From contig DEBI01000005.1 of NCBI GenBank assembly GCA_002348465.1, forward strand, positions 6,126 to 12,469: DNA of 6,344 bases, written 5' to 3'. The first letter of the stretch is position 1, and the number at the start of each line of letters is the position of its first letter. This DNA comes from Gemmatimonadales bacterium UBA2960. GTDB lineage: Bacteria; Gemmatimonadota; Gemmatimonadetes; Longimicrobiales; Gaopeijiaceae. The position numbers and the translations under genes were made by a program. Positions 1 through 4,879 of this stretch are shown here, piece after piece. The notes below the pieces were generated by a model. That model did no database searches. It saw nothing but the letters and a program-made list of their open reading frames with translations, and was not told where the DNA came from.

Positions 1-141
1 TGGGTTGCCGTGGTCAAGCCTGGACGGATCATGTTCGAGCTTGAGGGCGTGTCTGAAGAGGTTGCGAAGCGTGCTATGGAACTAGCCGCGGCCAAGCTGC
101 CCATAAAATGCAAGTTCGTCGTACGCGAACGGCAGCTATAG
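1..141 (+). CDS. rplP: 50S ribosomal protein L16, C-terminal fragment (5' end outside window)
   Basis: These are the last 46 codons of L16, a 23S rRNA-binding protein of the large subunit near the A-site tRNA and the central protuberance. The frame is open from base 1 and ends at a TAG. The fragment begins WVAVVKPGRIMFELEGV and continues to AAAKLPIKCKFVVRE, matching the conserved L16 C-terminus (VVKPGR..FE..GV, then A..KLP.K.KFV). The N-terminal part lies upstream of the window. The stop codon's last bases run into the GGAG ahead of rpmC, the usual L16-L29 order at the end of the S10 operon. Identity is secure from motif and position; nothing is unusual in the visible part. Confidence 0.94.
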   Translation, partial: WVAVVKPGRIMFELEGVSEEVAKRAMELAAAKLPIKCKFVVRERQL

Positions 142-156
142 GAGACAACGGACAAA

Positions 157-357
157 ATGAAGCCTGAAGACATTCGAGAAATGAGCGACGCAGAGATTGA
201 GGCTAGGCTCAATGAACTCAAGGAGGAGCAATTCAAGCTCCGCTTCTCGAGTTCAATGATGGAAGTCGAGAATAATGCCCTGATTGGGCAGGTGCGTCGC
301 GACATCGCGCGCATCAAGACGGTCCTTCGCGAGCGTGAGCTCGCCCAGAACGCGTGA
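157..357 (+). CDS. rpmC: 50S ribosomal protein L29
   Basis: L29 is a small two-helix protein that binds 23S rRNA beside L23 at the polypeptide exit tunnel, near where nascent chains meet trigger factor and SRP. The 66-residue length is normal for the family. Helix 1 covers about residues 8-30 and includes LKEEQFKLRF. After the short turn, helix 2 carries the signature QVRRDIARIKTVLRERE at about 45-61. The ATG start has AGGAGA at 140-145, rather far upstream (11 nt) but the only good site. The gene sits 15 nt after rplP and just before rpsQ, the standard order. The antiparallel helical hairpin is a family property, inferred here from sequence. Confidence 0.96.
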   Translation: MKPEDIREMSDAEIEARLNELKEEQFKLRFSSSMMEVENNALIGQVRRDIARIKTVLRERELAQNA

Positions 358-365
358 CGAGAGAA

Positions 366-638
366 ATGAGCGAGAACAACACCACCGATCGTAACCGTCG
401 GAAGACCCGCACTGGAGTCGTGGTCAGCGATGCCATGAACAAAACGGTGACTGTCAACATCGAGAGGAGGTTCGCACACCCGCTTTATGGAAAGGGAATG
501 AAGCGGACTAAGAAGTACCATGCCCACGATGAGAACAACGAATACAAAGTTGGTGACACCGTGCGCATCGTTGAGACGCGCCCACTGTCCAAAACCAAGC
601 GGTGGCGGGTTGTCGAGCTAATCGAGCGCCCGGTCTGA
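366..638 (+). CDS. rpsQ: 30S ribosomal protein S17
   Basis: S17 is an early-assembling OB-fold protein that binds the 5' domain of 16S rRNA. With the ATG chosen here it has 90 residues. The core begins at TGVVVSDAMNKTVTV (about 16-30), continues with ERRFAHPLYGKGMKRTKKYHAHDE (33-56, in segments ERRFAHPLYGK and KYHAHDE) and ends with VGDTVRIVETRPLSKTKRW (62-80), all family hallmarks. The frame also opens upstream at a GTG (354) that overlaps the rpmC stop and would add four residues (MTRE). I prefer ATG 366 because MSENN plus a basic stretch is a normal S17 start. Neither start has a strong Shine-Dalgarno: GAGAG at 359-363 is only 2 nt from this ATG. The start is therefore less certain than the identity. 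Confidence 0.93.
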   Translation: MSENNTTDRNRRKTRTGVVVSDAMNKTVTVNIERRFAHPLYGKGMKRTKKYHAHDENNEYKVGDTVRIVETRPLSKTKRWRVVELIERPV

Positions 639-664
639 CCGATAGCCAGAACTAGAGAGACACC

Positions 665-1033
665 ATGATTCAGCAAGAGTCGATCCTTCGGATTGCCGAT
701 AACACCGGAGCCAAAGCCGCGCTATGCATTCGGGTCCTAGGTGGCTCGCGTCGGCGTTACGCGGGCGTGGGCGATGTGATTGTCGCGACGGTTAAGGATG
801 CGATCCCTAATGCGGGAATTAAAAAGGGAACGGTGGTCAAGGCTGTGGTAGTCCGCACTGCTAAAGAGAGTCGCCGCCGAGATGGCACGTACATCCGTTT
901 CGATGACAATGCGGCCGTAATAATCGACGATAACGGTGAGCCCAGAGGGACTCGTATCTTTGGCCCCGTCGGTCGTGAACTGCGTGAGAAGAAGTACATG
1001 AAGATCGTTTCGCTGGCTCCGGAGGTCCTCTGA
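665..1033 (+). CDS. rplN: 50S ribosomal protein L14
   Basis: L14 is a highly conserved large-subunit protein that sits at the subunit interface, contacts L19 and forms inter-subunit bridges. It is also the docking site of the silencing factor RsfS. The 122-residue length is exactly typical. The protein starts MIQQES..RIADNTGAK, then has CIRVLGGS (21-28), GDVIVATVKDAIP (36-48), the signature around KAVVVRT and YIRFDDNAAVIID (59-88), and RGTRIFGPVGRELREK (94-109), ending SLAPEVL. GAGAG at 655-659 lies 5 nt ahead of the ATG. The stop TGA shares its A with the ATG of rplX, a TGATG arrangement that suggests translational coupling. Confidence 0.97.
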   Translation: MIQQESILRIADNTGAKAALCIRVLGGSRRRYAGVGDVIVATVKDAIPNAGIKKGTVVKAVVVRTAKESRRRDGTYIRFDDNAAVIIDDNGEPRGTRIFGPVGRELREKKYMKIVSLAPEVL

Positions 1034-1362
1034 TGGCCAAGCATAAAATTATGAGGGGTGATCAGGTCAAGGTCATTCGAGGGAATTACCGAGACATGGT
1101 TGGATCCGTCCTGGAGGTCTACCCCGAAACGGACCGTGTTCGCGTTGAGGGAGTGAATATGCGCAAGCGCCACACCCGCCCGAGTGAGCAGAATCCGGAT
1201 GGGGGCATCATTAGCTTTGAGGGAGCGATTCACATCTCGAATGTGATGCTCGTGGATCCGGCTTCTGACGAGGCCAGTCGGGTGCGTATTAGAGTTGAAG
1301 AAGATGGTAGTAAACAAAGAATCTCCGTGAAGAACGGAAATCCGATACCGAAACCGCAGTAA
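1033..1362 (+). CDS. rplX: 50S ribosomal protein L24 with an altered KOW motif
   Basis: L24 is an assembly initiator that binds the 5' end of 23S rRNA and later lies near the tunnel exit. It has 109 residues, close to the family norm. The N-terminal KOW domain is recognisable from GDQVKVIRG (9-17) and VGSVLEVYPETDRVRVEGVN (23-42). It is followed by the L24 signature KRHTRPS..NPDGGII (45-60) and IHISNVMLVDP (67-76). The KOW turn reads GNYRDMVG (17-24) where bacterial L24 usually has a GKDKGKxG-like sequence, so the internal glycine is Asp21. GGAGG at 1021-1025, inside the end of rplN, is 7 nt from the ATG and is the strongest Shine-Dalgarno seen here. The gene overlaps rplN by one base. Confidence 0.95.
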   Translation: MAKHKIMRGDQVKVIRGNYRDMVGSVLEVYPETDRVRVEGVNMRKRHTRPSEQNPDGGIISFEGAIHISNVMLVDPASDEASRVRIRVEEDGSKQRISVKNGNPIPKPQ

Positions 1363-1422
1363 GTCACGTGAGCCGGATACGCGAGTAAGCGCCCGGCCGG
1401 GAACAGCTAAAGAGGCAACGAA
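1363..1422 (+). promoter_or_regulatory. rplX-rplE spacer with inverted repeats, candidate S8 translational operator
   Basis: This is the longest non-coding gap in the window (60 nt). It holds three symmetry elements: the palindrome TCACGTGA (1364-1371), the palindrome CCCGGCCGGG (1392-1401), and GCCGG (1372-1376) complementary to CCGGC (1393-1397). The last pair can enclose CGC/GCG (1380-1382 with 1389-1391) with a GAGTAA loop and an asymmetric ATA/C internal loop. A purine-rich Shine-Dalgarno for rplE follows. In E. coli the spc operon is autoregulated by S8 binding the mRNA at the L24-L5 junction, mimicking 16S helix 21. GGGAACAGC at 1399-1407 resembles the 3' strand of that helix as I recall it. 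Position and foldability are observed; the regulatory role is inference. Confidence 0.35.
1411..1415 (+). promoter_or_regulatory. Shine-Dalgarno that decides the GTG start of rplE
   Basis: AGAGG lies 7 nt ahead of the GTG at 1423, an ideal spacing. The next in-frame candidate, ATG 1444, has no comparable purine block at a suitable distance. This supports GTG as the rplE start despite the slightly long N-terminus. Confidence 0.7.
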
Positions 1423-2004
1423 GTGGACAAGATTCAACCGAGAATGAAAACGCACTACGACACATACGTGCGGGCGAAGCTCCAAGAGGAGTTCGCGTTC
1501 TCGAATTCGCATCAGATTCCAACGCTTGAAAAGATCGTTCTCAACGTTGGTGTCGGTGAGGCCGCCAAGGATCAAAAACTACTGGTGAGTGTGGTAGAGG
1601 AATTGGAAATGATCACTGGTCAGAAAGCGAACACGAACCGCGCGAAGAGATCGATTTCCAACTTCCAACTGCGCGAAGGCATGCCGGTGGGAGCATCTGT
1701 TACCCTCCGTCGCGATCGCATGTGGTTTTTTCTTGATCGCCTTATCAGTACTGCGATCCCACGTATCCGTGATTTCCGGGGCTTATCAACAAAATCGTTC
1801 GATGGCCGTGGCAACTACACGATGGGCATTCGAGAGCAGATTATTTTCCCAGAAATCAACTTCGACAACGTCAAGAAGATTCACGGGATGGATCTCACGT
1901 TCGTGACGTCCACTCAGAAAGACGACGAAGGCTTCGCACTACTTAGTGCGCTGGGCTTTCCCTTCCGAGGAGAGGTGCCGGTTCAGGTCGGCGCTTCCGC
2001 ATAA
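1423..2004 (+). CDS. rplE: 50S ribosomal protein L5
   Basis: L5 binds 5S rRNA with L18 and L25, forms part of the central protuberance and contacts P-site tRNA and S13. The product has 193 residues, somewhat above the usual ~180, with the surplus at the N-terminus. The core includes PTLEKIVLNVGVGEA (33-47), ITGQKANTNRAKRSIS (64-79), FQLREGMPVGASVTLR (81-96), FLDRLISTAIPRIRDFRGLS (103-122), FDGRGNYTMGIREQIIFPEI (126-145) and the C-terminal FALLSALGFPF (171-181). These are the family blocks in order. The start is GTG, supported by AGAGG 7 nt upstream; the internal ATG at 1444 (Met8) is the alternative and would give 186 residues. The 60-nt leader in front of it may carry a translational control site. 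Confidence 0.96.
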   Translation: MDKIQPRMKTHYDTYVRAKLQEEFAFSNSHQIPTLEKIVLNVGVGEAAKDQKLLVSVVEELEMITGQKANTNRAKRSISNFQLREGMPVGASVTLRRDRMWFFLDRLISTAIPRIRDFRGLSTKSFDGRGNYTMGIREQIIFPEINFDNVKKIHGMDLTFVTSTQKDDEGFALLSALGFPFRGEVPVQVGASA

Positions 2005-2016
2005 GAGAGAGAGAGA
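2005..2016 (+). promoter_or_regulatory. (GA)6 tract acting as rpsN ribosome binding site
   Basis: Immediately after the rplE TAA comes a perfect GAGAGAGAGAGA, ending 5 nt before the rpsN ATG. GAGA-type sequence can pair partly with the anti-Shine-Dalgarno in several registers, so the tract probably serves as a repetitive, multi-register binding site. It is also the only simple dinucleotide repeat of note in the window and could in principle slip. Function is inferred from position. Confidence 0.6.
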
Positions 2017-2021
2017 ATTAG

Positions 2022-2207
2022 ATGGCCAGAAAAGCGCTCGTCGAAAAGGGCAAAAAGAAGCCCAAGTTCGCGGTTCGGCATCGCAATCGCTGTCAGCGGT
2101 GCGGTCGCCCCCGCGCGTATCTGCGCAAGTTCGGGATCTGCCGGATTTGCTTCCGTCAGATGTCGCTTCGGGGTGAGATCCCCGGCGTGCGCAAGTCGAG
2201 CTGGTAA
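2022..2207 (+). CDS. rpsN: 30S ribosomal protein S14, zinc-binding (type Z) form
   Basis: S14 is a late-assembling small-subunit head protein close to S3 and S10. At 61 residues it is the short form rather than the ~100-residue zinc-free form. Four cysteines in two CxxC pairs, C24-Q-R-C27 and C40-R-I-C43, form the zinc ribbon. The conserved stretch RCGRPRAYLRKFGICRICFR (26-45) and the C-terminal GEIPGVRKSSW are diagnostic. The start MARKALVEK matches the usual MA(K/R)..L. pattern and has the GA-rich site upstream. Lineages with the C+ form often also encode a C- paralogue elsewhere under Zur control; none is visible here. Gene order L5-S14-S8 is standard. Confidence 0.97.
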   Translation: MARKALVEKGKKKPKFAVRHRNRCQRCGRPRAYLRKFGICRICFRQMSLRGEIPGVRKSSW

Positions 2208-2221
2208 GGGGAAAGAGAATT

Positions 2222-2614
2222 ATGATGACTGATCCTGTAGCGGACATGCTCACTCGAATTCGCAATGCCGGACAGGCGAAGCACAAGTGGGTCGACATGC
2301 CCGTTTCGAAGCTGAAAGTCGAGGTCGCAAGACTCCTTGAGGAGAGTCACTTCGTGCACACTCATAAGGTACTTCAGGATGGCCGCTTCGGTGTGTTGCG
2401 CATTTACCTCAAATATCACGATGAAAAACCGATTATCCGACACTTAGAGCGTGTGTCACGTCCTGGCCGCCGGCATTATGTCGGCAAGGACGAGATCCCA
2501 CGCGTCCGCAACGGTCTCGGTATCGCGATCATGTCCACCTCCGCAGGAATCCTCTCCGACCGGGAAGCTCGTACCCAGGGCGTCGGTGGCGAGGTTCTTG
2601 CGCGGGTCTGGTAG
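2222..2614 (+). CDS. rpsH: 30S ribosomal protein S8
   Basis: S8 binds helix 21 of 16S rRNA in the central domain and is a key early assembly protein; in E. coli it also represses the spc operon post-transcriptionally. The 130-residue length is typical. The N-terminal half starts TDPVADMLTRIRNA (3-16) and includes RFGVLRIYLKY (55-65). The C-terminal RNA-binding half has VSRPGRRHYV (78-87), DEIPRVRNGLGIAIMSTSAG (90-109) and the signature DREARTQGVGGEVLARVW (113-130). Two adjacent in-frame ATGs (2222 and 2225) are possible starts; GGGGA at 2208-2212 is 9 nt from the first and 12 nt from the second, which favours the first. It is a candidate trans-acting partner for the rplX-rplE spacer. Confidence 0.97.
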   Translation: MMTDPVADMLTRIRNAGQAKHKWVDMPVSKLKVEVARLLEESHFVHTHKVLQDGRFGVLRIYLKYHDEKPIIRHLERVSRPGRRHYVGKDEIPRVRNGLGIAIMSTSAGILSDREARTQGVGGEVLARVW

Positions 2615-2631
2615 AAACTAGAGGGTCAACG

Positions 2632-3171
2632 ATGTCTCGTATTGGAAGAATGCCTGTTTCGATCGCCAAGGGCGTCGAGGTTAAGCAATCGAATGGCACG
2701 CTGATAGTGAAGGGGCCTAAAGGGACCCTAGATCTGCACGTGCATCCCGAAATGAAGGTGGTGGTTGACGAGGCTGAAGTGCGCGTTGAGCGTCCTTCAG
2801 ACCATAAGGACCACCGTGCCCTCCACGGCCTAACCCGGTCTCTGATCAACAATATGGTGGTTGGCGTCTCGGATGGGTTCTCGAAGACTTTAGAAATCAT
2901 TGGCGTAGGATACCGCGCTGAGGTGAAGGGAAAGGGTATTACCCTACACCTTGGCTTTAGCCATCCGGTCGCTTACGAGGCAGCTGAGGGTGTCAAGTTG
3001 GAGTGTCCGGATCAGACGACTATAATCGTATCGGGTGCCGACAAGCAGAAAGTTGGTCAGGCAGCCGCCGAGATACGTTCGTTCCGTCCGCCTGAGCCCT
3101 ACAAGGGTAAGGGTGTCCGTTACCAAGGCGAACACGTCCGGCGTAAGGCCGGTAAGACCGCCGGAGCCTAG
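2632..3171 (+). CDS. rplF: 50S ribosomal protein L6
   Basis: L6 binds helix 97 of 23S rRNA beside the sarcin-ricin loop and helps shape the factor-binding region. It has 179 residues, the normal length, and consists of two tandem L6 domains (about 11-82 and 90-165). Recognisable blocks are MSRIGRMPVSI (1-11), LIVKGPKGTLDL (24-35), HGLTRSLINNMVVGVSDGF (65-83), LEIIGVGYRAEVKGK (87-101), LGFSHPV (107-113) and the C-terminal signature PPEPYKGKGVRYQGE (153-167) followed by HVRRKAGKT. GAGGG at 2621-2625 is 6 nt from the ATG. The gap after rpsH is 17 nt. No anomalies were noted. Confidence 0.97.
   Translation: MSRIGRMPVSIAKGVEVKQSNGTLIVKGPKGTLDLHVHPEMKVVVDEAEVRVERPSDHKDHRALHGLTRSLINNMVVGVSDGFSKTLEIIGVGYRAEVKGKGITLHLGFSHPVAYEAAEGVKLECPDQTTIIVSGADKQKVGQAAAEIRSFRPPEPYKGKGVRYQGEHVRRKAGKTAGA
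3163..3166 (+). promoter_or_regulatory. Shine-Dalgarno that decides the ATG start of rplR
   Basis: GGAG inside the last codons of rplF is 7 nt from ATG 3174 but only 4 nt from the alternative GTG 3171, which overlaps the rplF stop. The spacing favours ATG. Confidence 0.6.
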
Positions 3172-3173
3172 TG

Positions 3174-3560
3174 ATGATAAAAGCAAGTAAGCTCAGGGGG
3201 AGTCGTGCACTCCAACGAAAGCGCCGTCATTGGCGGGTCCGTAATACGGTCGAGGGTACTACAGAACGGCCTCGTCTAGTAGTGTTCCGCTCGCTAAAGA
3301 ACATTGAAGGTCAGATCGTGGATGACTCTTCCGGAAAGACGCTGATTGGTATGTCAACGTTATCGGAAGATCTACGTGATTTCAAAGCGGAAGGGTCGAA
3401 CCGGCGGACAGAGCACGCTTTTGCGGCCGGTAAGCTTCTGGCAGAGCGTGCAAAAAAACAGGGAATCGATTCCGTGGTCTTCGATCGCGGTGGGTATAAG
3501 TATCACGGGCGAGTAAAGGCTTTCGCCGATGGAGCCCGAGAGGGCGGCCTGGAGTTCTGA
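3174..3560 (+). CDS. rplR: 50S ribosomal protein L18
   Basis: L18 binds 5S rRNA and, with L5, carries it into the central protuberance. The product has 128 residues. The basic N-terminus LQRKRRHWRVRNTVEGTTER (13-32) is followed by PRLVVFRS (33-40), QIVDD (47-51) and STLSEDLR (61-68), and by the family C-terminus AGKLLAERAKKQGID (85-99), VVFDRGGYKYHGRVKAFADG (101-120) and AREGGLEF. A GTG three bases upstream (3171) overlaps the rplF stop and would add one residue; GGAG spacing supports ATG 3174. The TGA stop overlaps the rpsE ATG (TGATG). L18 usually reads HIYAQ before the IxD motif; here the segment is NIEGQIVDD, a mild divergence. Confidence 0.95.
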   Translation: MIKASKLRGSRALQRKRRHWRVRNTVEGTTERPRLVVFRSLKNIEGQIVDDSSGKTLIGMSTLSEDLRDFKAEGSNRRTEHAFAAGKLLAERAKKQGIDSVVFDRGGYKYHGRVKAFADGAREGGLEF

Positions 3561-4210
3561 TGGCAGACAACGAAGAGAAACAAGAGACCGAAGCAGAAGC
3601 TGCGAAGACCACCTCCGCGGGTGGGGAGAGTCCCGCTCAGAGCGCTGGAGGTCGTGGTGGTGGTAAGGGTGGCCGTGGCCGCGGCAAGGGTGGCAAGAAG
3701 CGTGATGATCGCCGTGGAAGAGACAGTGACATGGTCGAGAATGTCATCTTCATCAACCGCGTTTCGAAGGTTGTGAAGGGTGGCCGTCGCTTCTCGTTCT
3801 CTGCGCTTGTGGCCGTGGGTGATCAGAAGGGAAACATCGGGGTTTCGCTCGCTAAGGCTAACGAGGTAGCTGAAGCGATTCGAAAGGCTTTCGAGCGTGC
3901 GAAAAGCAACATGGTCAAAGTTCCGATTGAAAATGGGACCCTTCCTCATGATATCGTGGGTGAGTGGGGTGCCGGCCGGGTACTGATGCGTCCAGCCGCG
4001 CCGGGTACAGGTGTTATAGCCGGAGGTCCGGTCCGCGCCGTTCTTGAAGCGGCTGGGGTGACCGATGTGCTAACGAAGAGCCTTGGGACTAACAATCCGA
4101 TCAACGTCGTGCGCGCAACTATGAATGGTCTCGAAGAGCTCGTTACCGCCGAGCAGGCCGCAGAAGAGCGGGGAGTCTCTGCAGAGACATTGAGGACGCA
4201 CCGTGGCTAA
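3560..4210 (+). CDS. rpsE: 30S ribosomal protein S5 with acidic then Gly/Arg/Lys-rich N-terminal extension
   Basis: S5 lies at the mRNA entry side of the small subunit with S3 and S4 and affects decoding fidelity and mRNA unwinding. At 216 residues it is about 50 longer than E. coli S5 (166). The extra length is N-terminal: residues 1-28 are acidic and Ala/Ser/Thr-rich, 29-55 are Gly/Arg/Lys-rich with KGGRGRGKGGK. The conserved body starts near 58, with the dsRBD-like domain INRVSKVVKGGRRFSFSALV (65-84), GDQKGNIGVSLAKANEV (87-103) and NGTLPHDI (125-132). The C-terminal domain has PGTGVIAGGPVRAVLEAAGV (148-167) and NNPINVVRATMNGL (178-191). The VKGGR loop that contributes to the spectinomycin site in E. 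coli is intact. GGAG lies 5 nt before the ATG, which overlaps the rplR stop, so the long start is well supported. Confidence 0.95.
   Translation: MADNEEKQETEAEAAKTTSAGGESPAQSAGGRGGGKGGRGRGKGGKKRDDRRGRDSDMVENVIFINRVSKVVKGGRRFSFSALVAVGDQKGNIGVSLAKANEVAEAIRKAFERAKSNMVKVPIENGTLPHDIVGEWGAGRVLMRPAAPGTGVIAGGPVRAVLEAAGVTDVLTKSLGTNNPINVVRATMNGLEELVTAEQAAEERGVSAETLRTHRG
3647..3700 (+). repeat. G-rich low-complexity tract encoding the S5 Gly/Arg/Lys segment
   Basis: This in-frame tract encodes residues 30-47 of S5 and is almost entirely GGN, CGN and AAG codons. AAGGGTGGC occurs twice (3665-3673 and 3686-3694), exactly 21 nt or seven codons apart, giving the peptide unit KGGRGRG followed by KGGK. This suggests growth by small tandem duplication. 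Several GG and GGG runs on the + strand could also permit local G-rich RNA structure near the 5' end of rpsE, which is inference. Confidence 0.6.
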
Positions 4211-4403
4211 GAACAGTGAAGTGAAGAAGGTCCGTGTGACCCAAAAGCGCAGTGGCATAGGTCGCCAAGAGGGTCACCGCCGTACGATCCGCGCGTTGGG
4301 AATCAAGCGCCATCAACAAAGTGTGGTGCATGAACTCACTCCGGCCATTCAAGGGATGATCAAGAAGATCTCCTATATGGTCGAGGTCGAAGAGGTCGAG
4401 TAA
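4203..4403 (+). CDS. rpmD: 50S ribosomal protein L30
   Basis: L30 is a small 23S rRNA-binding protein of the large subunit, present in only part of the bacteria. It has 66 residues, slightly above the usual ~60. The family pattern is clear: VRVTQKRSGIGRQEGHRRTI (10-29), RALGIKRHQQSVVHELTPAI (30-49) and GMIKKISYMVEVEE (51-64). The start is GTG, placed 8 nt inside the end of rpsE, with GAGGA at 4192-4196 and a 6-nt spacer. There is no ATG start that would keep the N-terminal strand. The C-terminus VEVEEVE is encoded by three GTCGA repeats whose last copy supplies AGAGG for rplO. Confidence 0.95.
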   Translation: MAKNSEVKKVRVTQKRSGIGRQEGHRRTIRALGIKRHQQSVVHELTPAIQGMIKKISYMVEVEEVE

Positions 4404-4865
4404 ATGGCAGAGTTACATGATTTGAGCCCTAGCGGTGGCTCCCGTCGCGAGCAGAAGCGAAAAGGGCGCGGGCCAGGGTCAGGAAATGGCAAGACAGCAG
4501 GTCGTGGTCAAAAGGGACAAAAATCTCGATCAGGCGGAAGCATACATCCGCGGTTCGAGGGTGGTCAGATGCCACTCATACGCCGAATTCCCAAGAGGGG
4601 GTTCAAGAGCCTGAATCGTGTCGAGTACCAGGTCGTTAACCTGCGTGATTTTGCAAAGTTAGATGGCTCTGATGTTTCTCCGGAAACACTCAAGGAAGCT
4701 GGACTCGTGAGGTCCCTGAAGAAGCCAGTAAAGGTTTTGGCTGTTGGAGACGTGTCTGCAAAATTCTCAGTCAGCGCACACAAATTTAGTGCAGCCGCCC
4801 AGGCCAAGATCGAAGCCGCTGGGGGCTCGGTTGTAGTTATTGGCTCTTCCTCCTCGGACGAGTAG
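4404..4865 (+). CDS. rplO: 50S ribosomal protein L15
   Basis: L15 is a late-assembly large-subunit protein with a long N-terminal tail that threads through 23S rRNA. It has 153 residues, within the normal range. The tail is basic and Gly-rich (KRKGRGPGSGNGKTAGRG, 18-35, then QKGQKSRSGG). The signature FEGGQMPLIRRIPKRGF lies at 51-67. The globular C-terminal part includes YQVVNLRDFAKLDG (75-88) and VKVLAVGDVSAKFSVSAHKF (109-128), ending with SAAAQAKIEAAGGSVVVI. The ATG directly abuts the rpmD stop; AGAGG at 4391-4395, inside rpmD, is 8 nt away. Position between L30 and SecY is canonical. Confidence 0.97.
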   Translation: MAELHDLSPSGGSRREQKRKGRGPGSGNGKTAGRGQKGQKSRSGGSIHPRFEGGQMPLIRRIPKRGFKSLNRVEYQVVNLRDFAKLDGSDVSPETLKEAGLVRSLKKPVKVLAVGDVSAKFSVSAHKFSAAAQAKIEAAGGSVVVIGSSSSDE

Positions 4866-4879
4866 GACACGGTTAAGTC

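Noticed and set aside
1392..1401. CCCGGCCGGG as a rho-independent terminator
   Set aside because: The palindrome leaves no room for a full hairpin loop and is followed by GAACAGC, not a T-run. The operon continues directly into rplE.
757..1575. Long open frame of 272 codons on the - strand across rplN, rplX and the start of rplE
   Set aside because: It lies antisense to three clearly conserved ribosomal protein genes, crosses their boundaries, and its translation shows no recognisable domain. It is a codon-bias shadow.
1946..2176. + strand frame of 76 codons overlapping the rplE end and rpsN
   Set aside because: It is out of frame with two well-identified genes and its Arg/Ser-rich translation is a frame-shifted reading of S14.
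3503..3949. 148-codon - strand frame opposite rpsE with a Thr/Ala-rich run
   Set aside because: The Thr/Ala run is the antisense reading of the GGN/CGN tract of S5. No start context or family resemblance was seen.
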